This document shows positions 1 to 12,953 of a DNA stretch of 64,000 nt, one piece after another. Positions within the stretch are counted from its first letter, which is position 1. The number at the start of each line of letters is the position of its first letter. Source of the DNA: Neofusicoccum parvum (Eukaryota; Ascomycota; Dothideomycetes; Botryosphaeriales; Botryosphaeriaceae); assembly GCA_020912385.1 (NCBI GenBank), contig CP087218.1, positions 1,798,001-1,862,000 on the forward strand, read 5' to 3'. The position numbers and the translations under genes were made by a program. Under the pieces are notes generated by a model. That model was not told the DNA's origin. It did not search any database and was given only the letters and a program-made list of their open reading frames with translations.

Positions 1-727
1 CCACGCGCCGGACGGGCGCGCCGCGCCGAAGAAGTCGGGCCACGCCGCCGCCATGTGCGCGTACACGTCGCCCAGCTGCACGATGCCGGCCCGCAGCGCC
101 ACCTGCTGCGCCACCCACCGGTAGCCCGGGAAGCCGGGCGGCGTCTTGCGGCGAGGGTGGCCGGTGGCGTTGGCGCTGGCGGCGCGAGGGCGAGGGCGGG
201 GGCGAGGGCGGGGAGCAGGAGGCGAGACTGGACCGAGGGGCTGGATGGCGGCCGGGTTGGGAGCGCCGGGGAAGTCGAACTGGTTGTAGTTGGGGAGGTC
301 GAACTGGCCAGGAACGGGGAGGTCGAACTGGCTAGGAACGGAGAGGTCGAACTGGCCAGGAGTGGAGAGGTCAAACTGACCAGGGACGGAAAGGTCAAAC
401 TGACCAGGAACGGGGACGGGCGACGGAGCGAAGGCTGACGGGTCCGGGAGAGGAGAGGAATTGAAGTCGGCCCACTGCTGGGGGTCGACCTCCGGGAGGC
501 TGGCGGCGACATGCGACGACGTGGCATCGGCAGGGAGAAGGGCGTCATTCCAGACGGTCTGGGCGAGGTCCGACGGCGCAGAGAAAGACCAGGGCGACGG
601 CGGCGGGTAGGCGGTGGTGAGCTGCTGGACCACCGCCATCGGTCCCTGCTGGGTCAGGGTGCTGGCGGGGACGCGGAGGACGACATCACCATCCAGGTTG
701 ACTTCGATGAACGCTTCGCTGTTGTTG

Positions 728-758
<31 letters not shown>

Positions 759-1011
759 CACTGCTGCTGGGAGTGTTTTCCACGGATCTGCTACTGCTGC
801 TGGGAGTGTCCTCTACGGATCTGCTACTGCTGCTGGGCGTGTCATCATCCATGGAGGACGACATGGGGGAGATGGTGTCGGTGTTCTCGGTGCCGACGTC
901 ACCGCAGATGGAGGAGAGGAAGGCTTTGAGCTCGGCGGGCTCAAACCCCAAGTCGGCAGGGCTGCTGGCATAGTTGCCGATGTTGTAGTCGGAGAAGTCG
1001 GAGAACGACAT
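1..1011 (-). CDS. Unrecognised repeat-containing protein, 5' part only (C-terminus beyond the window)
   Basis: An open frame of 337 codons runs on the minus strand from an ATG at 1011 to the window edge without a stop, so the gene is truncated here. The start is chosen because it is the first ATG after an in-frame stop-rich leader, and the protein opens with an acidic/aromatic stretch (MSFSDFSDYNIGNYA). Two copies of a DTPSSSSRSVE-like unit follow, then a Ser then Asn homopolymer coded by AGC/AAC triplets (about 718-757). About 290-420 carries six tandem 24-bp units coding VPGQFDLS or close variants. After a Pro/Arg-alternating tract, the last visible residues (RRKTPPGFPGYRWVAQQ onward) look like the start of a folded domain. 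I recognise no family. The middle is probably disordered; a nuclear or transcriptional role is only a guess from the Ser/Asn/Gln/Pro composition. Confidence 0.6.
291..419 (-). repeat. 24-bp in-frame tandem repeat (QFDL units)
   Basis: Six consecutive 24-bp units on the minus strand translate as VPGQFDLS, VPGQFDLS, TPGQFDLS, VPSQFDLP, VPGQFDLP and NYNQFDFP. Copies near the N-terminal side are nearly identical at the DNA level, while the last is diverged, as expected of recent unequal expansion from one end. The period is a multiple of three, so length changes keep the frame. Confidence 0.85.
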
Positions 1012-3635
1012 GGTGAAGAGTACGGTTTGGAAGAAAGAAAATTGTCCAATTGGATGCGAGCGGACGAAGCAATTTGAAAAGATGTCGGAAGGCCGAAGAG
1101 GAAAAGAAGAGGAGCTGGAGCCTCAACACCACGGAAGATATGTGAACAGTGAAGAGCTAAGCGAATCCAGCCTCCCATTTAAAATCCCAAGGTGAAGCTC
1201 GAAGTTGTTCTCCAAGCAGTGGCACGCTGGTCGAACACCGCTGAAGGCATCGCGAAGCAGATTTGCGGCCAGCAATGGCCGACGCTGGACGTCGCATGGG
1301 GCGCCCCTCTATAAACAGACCACGGCGAATCGATCCATATGCGGGTCAGACGCGCGCCGACCCGCTCCCCCCCGCTATACAGGGGGCATCGACCCACACT
1401 GGTTGCTAGCAAGATGTTCAACACCACGGAGAACATCGTCGCTGGATCTGCCGCACGGACGCCCACCCCAACCCCCCATTTCTTTTCGCACGGACACAGC
1501 CTCGTTCACCCAGGCTTGAACGGAGAGCACGGGCCTGATTTGAGGGTGGAGAGCTGCCCTTGGGCAATTCTACTCAGTTTAGTCTCTGGCGGCCTTCGCA
1601 ATCAGCCTGGAGGACCGTCGCGGGCATGGCGTCACGATAGCCGGTCCGCTAGTCCGCGCCGTGCTCTGACATGGGAAACTGTAGAATTCGTTCGGATGCA
1701 AGTGGCATGCTCTGCAGCGCAATTGCTCGTCGGCGCAGCTGCTCATGGCGGCCGCTGCGCTGGGGGGTCTCCCGGCGGCCATATCATGTAATCACTTCAC
1801 TTCACCACTTTCTGTTCGCGACCGCTCCAGCTAGCGATCCCACAGCTTCCTCCCATGCCAACGTAAGTATTCATTGGCAAGCTCTGTATCCTTCGGATTC
1901 AACCAGCGCCATGTTCAACTCGCCAATGCGACCTCCCCTGCCAAGACGCGTCCATCCGCTCGAGAATCCGCGACCAGCGGCGCGTTTCCCCCCTAGTTGG
2001 CCGTACCACTAATCGCGAGCAATATCCAAGTGCGCCTTCTACAGTTAAGTCTCGTCGTCCGCTGCCCGTCGTCCGCCGCTAGCTGCCTCTCGCTCATGAA
2101 AACACCGCACGAAACCGACTGCCGCGTCCTGCCGCCTCACCTATGAATGTCTCTTACCGCAACCTCACCCGCTGTGAAGCCCCAAGTAATACTGGTTGGA
2201 GCGCAAAAGTCACCGTCGCGGTGAGCAAAGAAAGTTATAATCGCTGTCTCGGGCTGCGCCGCGCTATCATCAGCCAAGGTCTACCGGATTTCCGACTGAC
2301 AAGAGCTCGCGCCAGGCTCTGCGGTGGCGAGCGCGTCACAAAAGTTGATAGAAGCGCCCGTCATGGCTGGCGATAAAATGGCGCGCACAACTGAGCGCGC
2401 ACGATATACGGCGGGCCAAATCAGACTCGCGCTGCTGCTCGTCGACCCGCACAAACAACGGTTCCTCCCCTCCAGCCAGCTTTTCTGCTTGCTCCTCCTG
2501 GAGAAAGACATGGCATGAGCTCCCACAACTCGGAGACTGCTCCTCCAAGATCTGCGTTCAAAATTCATGTGGAGAAACCTCCGTCTAGTACACCTCCTCA
2601 CTACCTTCGAACCGCGCCGTTCACTCCCGCCACTCATTCGCGTACTCAAAGTGAGAGGATCACGAAAACCAGCCACTGCGTCTACCAAGCCCCGTTCAAA
2701 CGCTGCCGTGGTCATCCCTTGTCTATTGCCGCAAACGGTGTCTACACACTCTTATACGGGAGCAAGCGAACAAGAGCGGAATAGAAGGAGGTACGAGCTG
2801 ACAAAGCGCGTTGGGCGAAAGCGGAGGAGAAGCAGGAGAAGAATACGGAGCCGGGCGAGTGACAGGCGCACGGAGAGGGTGTCATTCATGCCGTGACGAC
2901 GCTGAGAAGCTAGCAGTAGGCCTAAAGACAATACATAAGGTGTACGACTTTGTGCAGTTATGTTCGGAATGAATGGATAAACTCCATAAGAAGTGGAAGA
3001 GACCTTCCCTCATTCTTATCTTTTTGTGAAGCAGTTTACTACCACCTGTCTTTCTCTCTCGTCCCCTCTCCAAAAGAAAACTCAAAGCAGCCCCCTTGCG
3101 AATACAAACCAAACAAACAGCATCAAGAGCAGCGCAAGCAAGAACATACCCGCTTCCCCAAGACGCAGACGACAAAACCACGCCAGACTTTTTCGCCTCT
3201 CGCAACGCAATATTCAGATTTTCATATAGACTTTCGTACTTTAAGGGAAGCAGGAGCAGAAAGAAAAAAAGCCTTTCGCACTTCTCGCCTTCAACTGCCT
3301 GACTGCCCGAATTTCCCCCCATTCGCGCCCCCCCTTTCCGTCGAAAAGAATAGTTGTACATGTTGTCCGATTTTTTATCAATCCGTTTCGCTAACCACGC
3401 CCCCACCGCCGTTGATTTGTGCTCATGCTCCTTTCGTCCTCCGTGAAGAGAGAAAAAACTCAAAAAACCCACGTCATATGCCCGTCGTAAGACAAAACGC
3501 CGAGAAAAGACTTTCGTTCAGATCTCCATGTCAATCAAACCCGAAAATCCGAATTTTTCGCTTTTTCGCTTTTTCCCTTTGGAGAAGACTTCAAAAAGCA
3601 ATAGCGATGGCCTATCAATAGTCCACATAATTTGC
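1012..3635. other. Intergenic, 2.6 kb, no gene seen
   Basis: This lies between the start of the leftmost minus-strand gene and the 3' end of the SCD6-type gene. All frames are short and of poor composition. A TATAAA sits near 1310 on the plus strand and a TTTAAA near 1178. From about 3000 to 3540 the sequence is richer in A, T and pyrimidine tracts and probably includes the 3' UTR and downstream region of the SCD6-type gene. Confidence 0.6.
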
Positions 3636-5660
3636 TCAGAGAGCACCAGCCTCAGCGGACTGCATGCCGCCGCGGCCGCGACCACCACGGCCACGGCCGT
3701 AGCCACGACCACCGCGGAAACCTCTGCCACGTCCACGACCACGGAAGCCGCCGCGATAGTTGTCAACGCTGCCCTGTCCGAAAGTTTCCAAGTTCTTCCT
3801 CCTCTCCTCGGTGCGGAACTCGTGGCCTCCCAGCTTGCCCTGAGCATCCTGCCTATCCTTCAATTCCGACGAGATGTTGTCGAAGAACGAACTGCTCTTA
3901 TTGTACGGGATGCTCGGAATGACAACCGTGTCTTTTGTCTCGGGGGCGGCGCCATTAGTCGTGCCGTTGAGAGCTTCAGCAGCCTCCTCACCAGGTGTTC
4001 CGAGAGGGGATCCAGTTGCGATGGCCTCCTTAACGAGGTCTTGCTTGTTGAACTTCGCGTTGGAAGACTCAAAATCGAAATCGGTACCAGGAACTTCAAA
4101 CGGCTGCCTGTGCTGATCACGACCAGAACCGCGGCGGGGACCGCGGCCTCCACGGGGTGCATAGCCACCAGCGGCAGCCTGCTTGCCATTCCGGGCCCTG
4201 TCATCAGCGCGCATCTCGGCAACCTTCTGAGTGAGGTTCTGGATGGCAGCATCACCAGTGTGAGCCTGGGGAGCACCACCCTGGGGCTTGAGCTTGGCCA
4301 TCGCCGCGGCCACGGCAGCAGTGGCAGCCTGGGTCGCGTCACGGTACTGTTGAGGCTGATTGGCACCAGGTTGGCTTCCCTGAGGAGTCTGAGCGGCAGC
4401 CGGAACGGCAGCTTTCTGGCCGGGAGTGGCGAGGGGGACAACCGGGACGATGCGACCATTCTTCGGACCAGTAGGGGCGGCCTTCGGACCAGTAGGCGGA
4501 GCGGCAGAGGAATTGGGATTGGGCTGAGCGGGCGCAAGAGCGGCAGCGGGATCGGGCTTGGACTCGACCGGAGGTGTTGGCGCCTTGCCAGGGGCAGGCG
4601 CAGGCGTGGGAGACTTGCTCTTTGGTTGACCCTCGGCCGACTTGGGGGCAGCGTCTGCCTCGACGGGGATCTGCTCCTTGCCAGGGCCAGCCGGGCCAGG
4701 CTTGGGGCCTTGCCCAGGAGGGCCGATCGGCATCTGGTTGGGATGCGGCGAGAATGGTCCAGGAGGGCCCGGCGGGAAACCTTGGCCCGGAGGAGGATAC
4801 CAGCCTGGAGGAGCACCGTAGGGCATGCCTGGGTAGCCGGGGAATCCTCCAGGGCCGCCAGGACCACCTGGACCGCCTGGGCCGCGAGGACCTCCAGGAC
4901 CTCCAGGGTAGCCTCCGGGAGGACCAAAGTGAGTGTTCTGGAAGGGCGGGTAAGGACCAGGGCCGGAGGTCGGGTAGGGCGGGTTGAAATGCTGCGGGTT
5001 GGGGAAGTTCGGCGGCGGCGCCTGCGGGTTGCTCTGCGGAGTGGACTGAGCCGGGCGGGCAGCCTATATATGACGGAGTCAGCGATAGCTTTGACAAATG
5101 CGCCAAGGAACTGGGGTTGTGGCAGCGGGTGCTGAAGTAGAAGGCAGGCAACCGAGACGTGCACACTGTTTGCGCTGTCGGTAGTTTGTGGTTTATATGC
5201 AAGATGTTGCGTCGAACTGAGGCCAAGCCAAATACCGCATTGAGGGCAGACTTACGCCGAGGATGGCCGGATCGTTAGGCATGGGAGGCGGAGCCGGCTT
5301 GGGCTGCTCAACCTTGTCCTCTATCCGGAGGTCCTTCACATCGCTGCCGCGAAACACGATGTACTCGTAGATGTTGTCCGACGCAGCGATCTCGTCCTCG
5401 CCGTTGCGACGACCCTCGGTGCCGAACGACGTGACATTCTCAAGGGCAACGGTGGAGTTCTCGGAGTTGATTTCGTGGAGGGTTCCAACGTATCTGGAGG
5501 CTGGGGTCAGGCACAAGCGGCGCGAAGAGAGCAGGCGACGAGGCGCACCTGATGTCACTTTTGGATATCAGAGATATCCGGGCACTGCGACGGGCTGTCA
5601 GCTGCAATTGATCTTCGTGTCGAGCTGGGCCGGGGCAACGCACCCAATGTACTCGGACAT
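3636..5660 (-). CDS. SCD6: LSM14/Scd6/Sum2-family mRNP protein
   Basis: Four exons on the minus strand: 5660-5644, 5584-5549, 5493-5256 and 5063-3636, giving 572 aa. The phases add up (17+36+238 nt = 97 codons, then 475 codons plus stop). The spliced N-terminus reads MSEYIGARISLISKSDIR and continues YVGTLHEIN, the divergent LSm domain of the family, followed by YIVFRGSDVKDLRIED. A Pro/Gly-rich, collagen-like linker (about residues 100-400) leads to an FDF motif (VPGTDFDFESSNAKFN, about 420), an FFD box (SSFFDNISSELKDR, about 484), a TFG-type box (ERRKNLETFGQG) and a C-terminal RGG tail. Known family role: P-body and stress-granule proteins that repress translation by binding eIF4G via RGG and Dhh1/Edc3 partners via FDF/FFD/TFG. 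All three boxes are intact, so function should be conserved. Confidence 0.93.
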
Positions 5661-6037
5661 TGTGGGGCTGAGCTAGGTGCGAGATAGCAGCAGCGTCGAC
5701 GGGACCAGTGCGTGCCGGGTCAATGGCGTCGGTGGAGGAGAGCAGAGCGGGGTGGAGCTGAAGGTCGGGGTGCGAGAGTCAGATGGGGGCGGATGTGGGT
5801 AGCGGAGAGTGTGACGCTGGGGTGAAGGTCGCCGACAGGTGAGCCGCGAAGGAGCTGGGGAGCTGAATTACGTAAGGCCCGCCAAGCCGATGTGCCCCAT
5901 GGATATGGATGCTCCCACTCGCCCTCCAGCTCCCCGCTTCTCGTCAACGCCGACTGCTGCATCGTGCTCTCGCTCCACTGTCCGATCCAATCCCCCAGTC
6001 GGCCGCCACGCGCGAGCATCTTCCATCAAATTGCAAC
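5661..6037. promoter_or_regulatory. Divergent intergenic region, SCD6-type / KPWE gene
   Basis: These 377 bp separate the start codons of two divergently transcribed genes and must hold both 5' UTRs and promoters. I saw no clear TATA box. The assignment rests on position only. Confidence 0.5.
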
Positions 6038-6856
6038 ATGGCAGCTGCTCCAGAGTCCTCTTCTGCATCCCACTCCATCTACGCCCAGGTCGACAGCTAC
6101 CCTTGGGACACCGATGCTGAGTTCCAAAGCGGTCTTGGAGCTATCTTAGGCTCCACTGCTTCCCCAGAGCAGGCCGTCGAGCTTGCGCTTCGTGCACGCT
6201 GCTTCTATTACTCCAGGTACGCAACCCGCTCAATCCTCACCACTGCCCCGCACGCTACCCCGCCACTGGAGTTGCGCCTCCCTTGGGTTTGTGGTTAAGG
6301 CTGCCACTTCCATTATCGGAAGTCCCACACCTCAATGGCTGTACATTCCTCTTCTTCATTAAGCCCTCCCCCCTCACGCCTTCAAGCACTGACATCCTCG
6401 GCCAGGAAATTCAACACCCAGGTCGACTTCGACGCCTACAAAGCCTACCGCGCCTCCGTGCCCTCTCCATCCCAAGTCCCCACAACTGCCCCCAACGGCC
6501 TCGCCTCAGCCGTCGACCTCCCGGCGACGCCCTCACCCTCGCAGACGCCACCACCGGGCATCGCATCCGGCCCCGCGCCCACATCTGCTCCCACATCCGC
6601 TCCTGAGGCAAGCTCGGGAGGAGGCCAGCAAGAAGCGCCGTACCCGACGTCATTCGCCCACATTGTTGAGCTGATCACGACCGGACAGCCCATCCCAGGC
6701 ATCAAGGAGATTCCGCCTACGGTCCTGGAAGGGCAAGGCACCGAGGCTACGGCGCCGAAGCGCAAGAAGCCGTGGGAAAAAGACGTGGGCGTGGCGGCTG
6801 GGACGGAGGTGCCGGCTGCTTCGACGACGGCGGGTGAGGCGGCAGCTTCGCAGTGA
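6038..6856 (+). CDS. KPWE-domain peroxisomal protein (Pex39-like)
   Basis: Two exons, 6038-6216 and 6406-6856, give 209 aa. The junction AG|G restores an Arg codon (YYSR-KFNTQ). Residues about 20-80 form a helical segment (EQAVELALRARCFYYSR) of the kind found in fungal Pex14-like KPWE proteins. A Pro/Ser/Thr-rich linker follows, then the conserved C-terminal block YPTSFAHIVELITTGQPIPG and a KKPWEKD signature with KPWE at residues 181-184. From memory, this domain family (Pfam KPWE_dom) includes yeast Yjr012c and human C6ORF226, recently described as Pex39 and linked to Pex7-dependent PTS2 import. That functional link is recalled knowledge, not shown by the sequence. The gene is divergent from the SCD6-type gene. 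The motif is clear, and I am less sure of the exact orthology. Confidence 0.8.
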
Positions 6857-8606
6857 TAACCCTCGCATTCAGAGCACGCTCTCCAACTCTTCAAGATGAA
6901 CGGAATGTTAGGCAAGATGTGGTAGCTAAAGCGCGGTCTGCTTCCGATTGAGGAAGCCGCCGATCCAGTTCCACCAAAGCCTCTTCCTGTGCTACGTACG
7001 CAGTTGTCCGTAGACTCCGGATTAGAACCTCACTCCTGGATCACATAAGCACCTAGACGCGCTTACAGAGAGGTCCACACTAGATTACCTGAACACCTAG
7101 TCGTACTGATAGAGGGGTTTAAGCAGCTCTGTCTGTCACTACAAAACCGGCAACTGTTAATCACCCACGTCTGCGGAAGACCAGGCTTTCGAAAGCGCCG
7201 TGGTGGAACATGCTTCAGTTACTTGACCCTCTAAACACCATCTCAGACTCGGATACATGGTCTTAGTCCTTCGATGCTGTCGTTGGCCTGGAGGTTCTTC
7301 AACTGAGTTTTATTTCGTTTGGATGAAGGTGCTGACTCCTGGCGGGAGGAAGCGTCATGGTTGATTGTTTTTCGGTACTACACCAAGCTCCAACATCAAA
7401 AGCGCAACTACCTACAACGTCGAGTCTATCAAGTTCTTCCACACAGGAAGGCATCGGCATTCTTTGTCACTGGAGGGCGGTGACGATGCACTTCATCCGA
7501 GATGTCGACCTAGGCAAGCTTCAACTTCAGAAGCATAACTACCCACGGACGCAGCGTCGAGGCTTCGGGGTACTTTTGCTCAGCAGGCGCCACCAGAAGG
7601 TGTCACGGTTTTTTTGAGCCTCGATAGCAGCATGTGAGAGCCCTTCCCCCAAGAGCTACGAGAGTTCCCATGGCTATGCCTCGAGGGACGTCGATCTCGG
7701 CCACCGTCACGTCAAAACAGAGAAATGGGAGGATTCGGTAGATCGGACGGAGTCAAGGTCCACTACATCGTGGAAGGGTGCAGCGAGCTCTGGGAGGAAA
7801 ATAATGAGTAGCCTTCAATGTTCGAGCAGCGGGGCGTTGCTATAATGGGGCGAGCGGTGCTGACGTTCTGCTTGGATGGAGTACTGGCTCTACCTTACGA
7901 GACGGCGTGGAAATATCTGTAATTTTGATGAGTGGTGGTCGTGAGAAAGCGACAAGTACGGAATCCTGCATGAAGAAAGGCATGAAGAGAGGAGTATAGA
8001 CAGCACAGAGATCATTCAAACAGAGGTGCCTGCCTCCAATGTTCAAAATGCTCCACACAGTTTTTTAGATTCAAAGCACAGTGGATGAAGGGCGCACGCG
8101 CAGTTACACAATTAACTTGGGATCTTCTACAGCAACAACACACTCCATATATAGCACACTTGACGCTTTCTGTCCTCGAGAAGGATTCCATGAAATTTGT
8201 CGGGATAGGAGAGAGAGAGAGAGACGAAGAAGGCAAAGATCCAATGCGATTTAGAAGAAAAACAGAACACACCCACACATGAACCCTGCACCGTCTTGCC
8301 TCTCTTTGCTTCTTCTATCCACATCCCAACTCATTTGACCTTCTCAAATCCCCACCCACCATCCACCCATCCCTCCCGTGTTCTTCCTACCAAAACTCCT
8401 CCCATGGACCATGTTCTATAAATCCAGTAGCAGCAGTAATAGCAGTAGCAGGAGGCGAGTCGATGATTAAAAAAAATCGAAAAAAAAACAAATGATGCGA
8501 GGACCTTGCCCAGTGGGGTTGGTTGGGCGATCAGTGGCTCCGCTGGAAATCGCGCATCGAGGTTAAAATACTTTTTATTATTTTTTTTTTAAAAAAAAGC
8601 ACAGCT
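6857..8606. other. Intergenic between convergent genes, no gene seen
   Basis: About 1.75 kb between the 3' ends of the KPWE gene and ADK1. It contains only short frames, a (GA)n run at 8209-8224 and several A/T tracts between 8465 and 8600. I find no RNA gene. Confidence 0.6.
8581..8598. repeat. T10A8 palindromic tract just past the ADK1 stop
   Basis: Ten T followed by eight A on the plus strand, nine bases beyond the ADK1 stop codon. On the ADK1 sense strand it reads as a T run then an A run, in a place where 3'-end formation signals are expected. A role in termination is inference. Confidence 0.6.
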
Positions 8607-9692
<1,086 letters not shown>

Positions 9693-10231
9693 TGCGACGG
9701 ATTTGGAGGAGCGTACTTCGAGAGAAGCTGCGGGTGATGCGGGCGACGGCGGGGCGAAGGCGATGAGATGGCCTTGTCAATGGTTGAGGGGTGGTTGGGA
9801 GAGGGGAGAGGAGAGTGAGCCGGGTGGTCGCTGAAAAAGCAGGGCGGGCTGCAGGCAAGCGGACGGACTGAGCGTCGGCGAGTTGATGAGAGGTTGCCGC
9901 GCGCACCTGCCCCGGCGCATCGGCCGCTCGGGTCCGCTGGACCGAGACTTTGCCGCAAATCCGGCGAGAACTGTCACGACCGCGGCATTTTCTTGTTTGT
10001 CAGCATCTGCATGTATTTGACGTGTGGTCTACAAAGCGCACCGCCCGTCAACGCCGTGAAAACGACGATTAATCCCCGCCGCGTCTGCCGCTCAAACTCT
10101 GCAAACCCCGTGGCTATGCAAGCAAATCCACCCGCCTTTCTGTCGCCCGTGAAAAAATCTCAACCAATCCGCTGGGTCCCATCCTCCGAGAACGCCGAAT
10201 CCAATCTATTGTCATGTACATGTCATGTCTC
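9693..10231. promoter_or_regulatory. ADK1 upstream region / PCF11 downstream region
   Basis: These 539 bp lie between two minus-strand genes, so they hold the PCF11 3' UTR and the ADK1 promoter. No reading frame here is convincing. A CCAAT pentamer occurs near 10155, far from the ADK1 start. Confidence 0.5.
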
Positions 10232-12114
10232 TTAGACCTGCATCTTTTTGGACGGGGTGCTGGCACCCTCGTCTGCGCCTCTCTTTCCCAGCACCGAGAC
10301 GGGGGTGCTCCTTGCGTTACCATATGCCTCCTCGTAGCAGCTTGCGTGGAAATACTTGGGTCCGACCTGGATCGTGTCCATCCACACAAACTCATCGTCC
10401 AGTCTTGACGGTGTGAACTTCTCTTGGCAGATTGGGCACGGAGCGTTGACGAGCTCCGGGTCCAGGGGGATGCGCACCCAGCGCGGCTGGTTCGCTTTAG
10501 CAGCAGCAGCCGCAGCGTTTCCGTTCGTCTCGGGCGGCGGCTTGGCCTCGTCCTGCTCGCGATATTCAATCCACTCCTTCTCGCCAATATACCAGCTGCG
10601 GTGGATGGCCTGCTTTACAAGGTTCGGATCCTTGACCTTGAAGTGCCAGTCCAAGTGCCTTCTCTTCATTACCTTGCCCTCGTCGCCAGCCGGAAAGCGG
10701 CGGCCACAAGTGGAGCACTGGTTCGGCCGAGCTTCGTAGAGCATGCCGATAAGGTCCGGCCGGGACTTCTTGATCGAGTCTTTGGTCAACTCAACGTCAT
10801 TCCACGTGGTCCCTGTGTTAGTGGACGGAGCTGGGAAAGCTGGCATCGGCGTCGAGGCGCCTCCTAATAACCCTTGTGCACGCAGCGTCTCCAAAAGAGA
10901 GAGGGTGTTCGTCGGGACAGGCGCAGGCGGAGCCGATGCAGGAGGCGGAATGGGTGTAGAATTCTGGCTAGGGGTGCCTCCCATAATCCTGAGCATGTCT
11001 GCCAGCGAGGGTGGTGCACCGGGGCCCATCGGTGGAGCCGGAGTCGAAGATTGTTGAGTAGGAGTCGGAATCGGGGGCATTTGGGGTGTAGGAGTCGGCA
11101 TGGGGAATGGAGGGGGTGCTACAGGCGTGCTCACTGGGACTGTAGATGGTGGAGCTGACGGGGCAACCGATGCGCCACTAAGAGAGGCGAGCTGCTGTTC
11201 GATTGCTCGAAGCTGGTCAGGCGGAAGTTGCTGCGCCTTCATGATAGCCTGTAGATCCAAGAAAGTCTTCAACTTCTTCTGCTTCTCGGGGTCATACGGG
11301 TTGGCAGCAAAGTCCAGCTTAGCAGCTACTATCAGTCGCTCTACATCTGCTTGAATCTTCTCAGATGATGGTGCGGCTGAGGGTGCGAACGGTGTGCCGC
11401 TCTGGACCGGGGAATTGCGGAAAGCTTGCGGAGGCATGCCGAAAGGCAAGGTCATGGCTGGTGCCGGAGACTGGCGGGCAGGTATAGGAGGAGGATGGAA
11501 AGGCATTCCATTCTGGGCTGGCGACTGTCTTGCTGCGTTACCGGGAGGGAAGGGCGACTGTGAAGCTCGAGGATCCTGGCCTGGGAATGGACCCGGTGCC
11601 CTAGGCTGGTTCTGCTGCTGCTGGGCAATCACCGTCTTGTACTTGAGGAGCATGTTGTCAATGGCGCGGGTGATGTCTACAGGGAACACGGGCCTGGTGT
11701 CCATGGACTCCGGAACGGGCTGCTTCCAAGTCCGCAGCAGGCCTTCCAGAGCCTTCCTGGTAGGATTATCGACAAGGGTATAGGTGTTTACAAAGGTATT
11801 GTACAAGTTGCGCCCCAGGTAAACGGTGTAAGGGGTGCCGACATTCTTGACGATCGAGTCGAGCACATACAGTGCTGGGAGCTTCCACTCGGGGCGCGTC
11901 TGCAACGGGTCAGCTGGCGGCCACAGTCACATGGAGCTAGGGGATGACCTACAGTTCTGATGTGGTTTTCGAGCTCTCTTGAAATGGCTTGCGCATGCTC
12001 TGTGTTCTCTTTCGCGATGATGGTTAGATTGCTGATCTCAGGCCTGCTGTTGAACTTGAGATCCTGCAACGCATCTCTGAAGTCGGCAGCGACCTCTGCA
12101 GAGGGGAGTGACAT
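10232..12114 (-). CDS. PCF11: Pcf11-type pre-mRNA cleavage/polyadenylation factor
   Basis: Two exons on the minus strand, 12114-11953 and 11899-10232, give 609 aa; the junction falls on a codon boundary (HIRT-TRPEWK). Residues about 1-135 are a CTD-interacting domain (AADFRDALQDLKFN, TRPEWKLPALYVLDSIVKNV), which binds Ser2-phosphorylated RNA polymerase II. A Gln run and long Pro-rich linker follow. The C-terminal third has the paired zinc-binding motifs typical of Pcf11: CSTCGRRF with a downstream HLDWHF (about 449-475), and CPICQEKF with FHASCYEEAY (about 542-575), flanking the Clp1-interaction region. Role: subunit of cleavage factor IA linking 3'-end processing and transcription termination. 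The length is close to fungal homologues and nothing is missing. Confidence 0.95.
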
Positions 12115-12953
12115 GATGGGCTATCGCGCGGCGATGCAAGTGCTTTCAGATTAGTACTGCAGTCAGGCGCGGTGATGCGATGGAGTAAGTCGGATTGGCA
12201 ATCGGGAACAGTCGGCTGAGTCCAGCGCCAGGATCCAACTTTCAGAGTTGAGGAAAAGGTCTTCTGCTCTATCGCTCGCGAGAAAAGGGAAATCAAAAGC
12301 AGCACGTGTATCTTTGCTAGCTATTGTCCAAGCGAGCCAGAACTGAATGACCGCCGATGCAAGTGAATGAGAACCGGACCTGCCCCGCACTACGCCAATA
12401 AACCCCCGCCTCACGCTCTGCGCGCGCTCGGATCAGCGGCTCGTCCTCCTCCACAGACCTTCCACGAGTATGAGGGCGCGACGAGAGCGGAGGAGCGTGC
12501 AAGAGTGGCGCGCCTTGAGCTGCGCTTGGGACCCAGGGACACACGGGGCCGCTGGGAGATGCAGCGGCGGACAAAACGCGAGGCTGCGGAGCTGGAGGCA
12601 GGCGACGCCTCGTTAGCAGCGGCCGGGGCGAACAGGCGAAGACAACGTGGTGTTTGTGGTGAGGTGAGGTTGGCTGACGACGAGCGGCTGCGCCGGTGGC
12701 CGGCCTTTCTTCTACGTCGGAGCTTGGCACGCGCTAGCACCGATGCGGCTAGATGTGAGGGTGGCTCGACGGGCGGCCGGGATTGGCAGGAGGGCACGCA
12801 GGGACGCGCCGATGAGCGCATCGCTCTCCCCATGCCTCGAGGCCTTAAACCCCGGGCTCCCTCGCTGAGTCCTGCTGCTACCCGACATTCTGCAAACAAC
12901 CGCCCTTTGCTCCTGTACACCGCACACTGCCGTACGTCTGCACCAACGCCACC
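12115..12953. promoter_or_regulatory. Divergent intergenic region, PCF11 / I9-inhibitor-like gene
   Basis: These 839 bp separate divergent start codons. Long GC-rich frames on both strands lack sensible protein composition and are treated as chance. The last 100 bp before 12954 are C/T-rich, as is usual for a fungal 5' UTR. Confidence 0.5.

Noticed and set aside
511..1077. 188-codon plus-strand frame with Val/Ala runs
   Set aside because: It is the reverse strand of the Ser/Asn triplet tract of the leftmost gene. The minus strand stays open to the window edge with better composition.
3528..5135. 535-codon plus-strand frame
   Set aside because: It is antisense to the SCD6-type exon 4. The repeats of Ala/Thr/Ser and Arg mirror its Gly/Pro/Arg-rich codons, and the true protein has clear LSm, FDF, FFD and RGG motifs.
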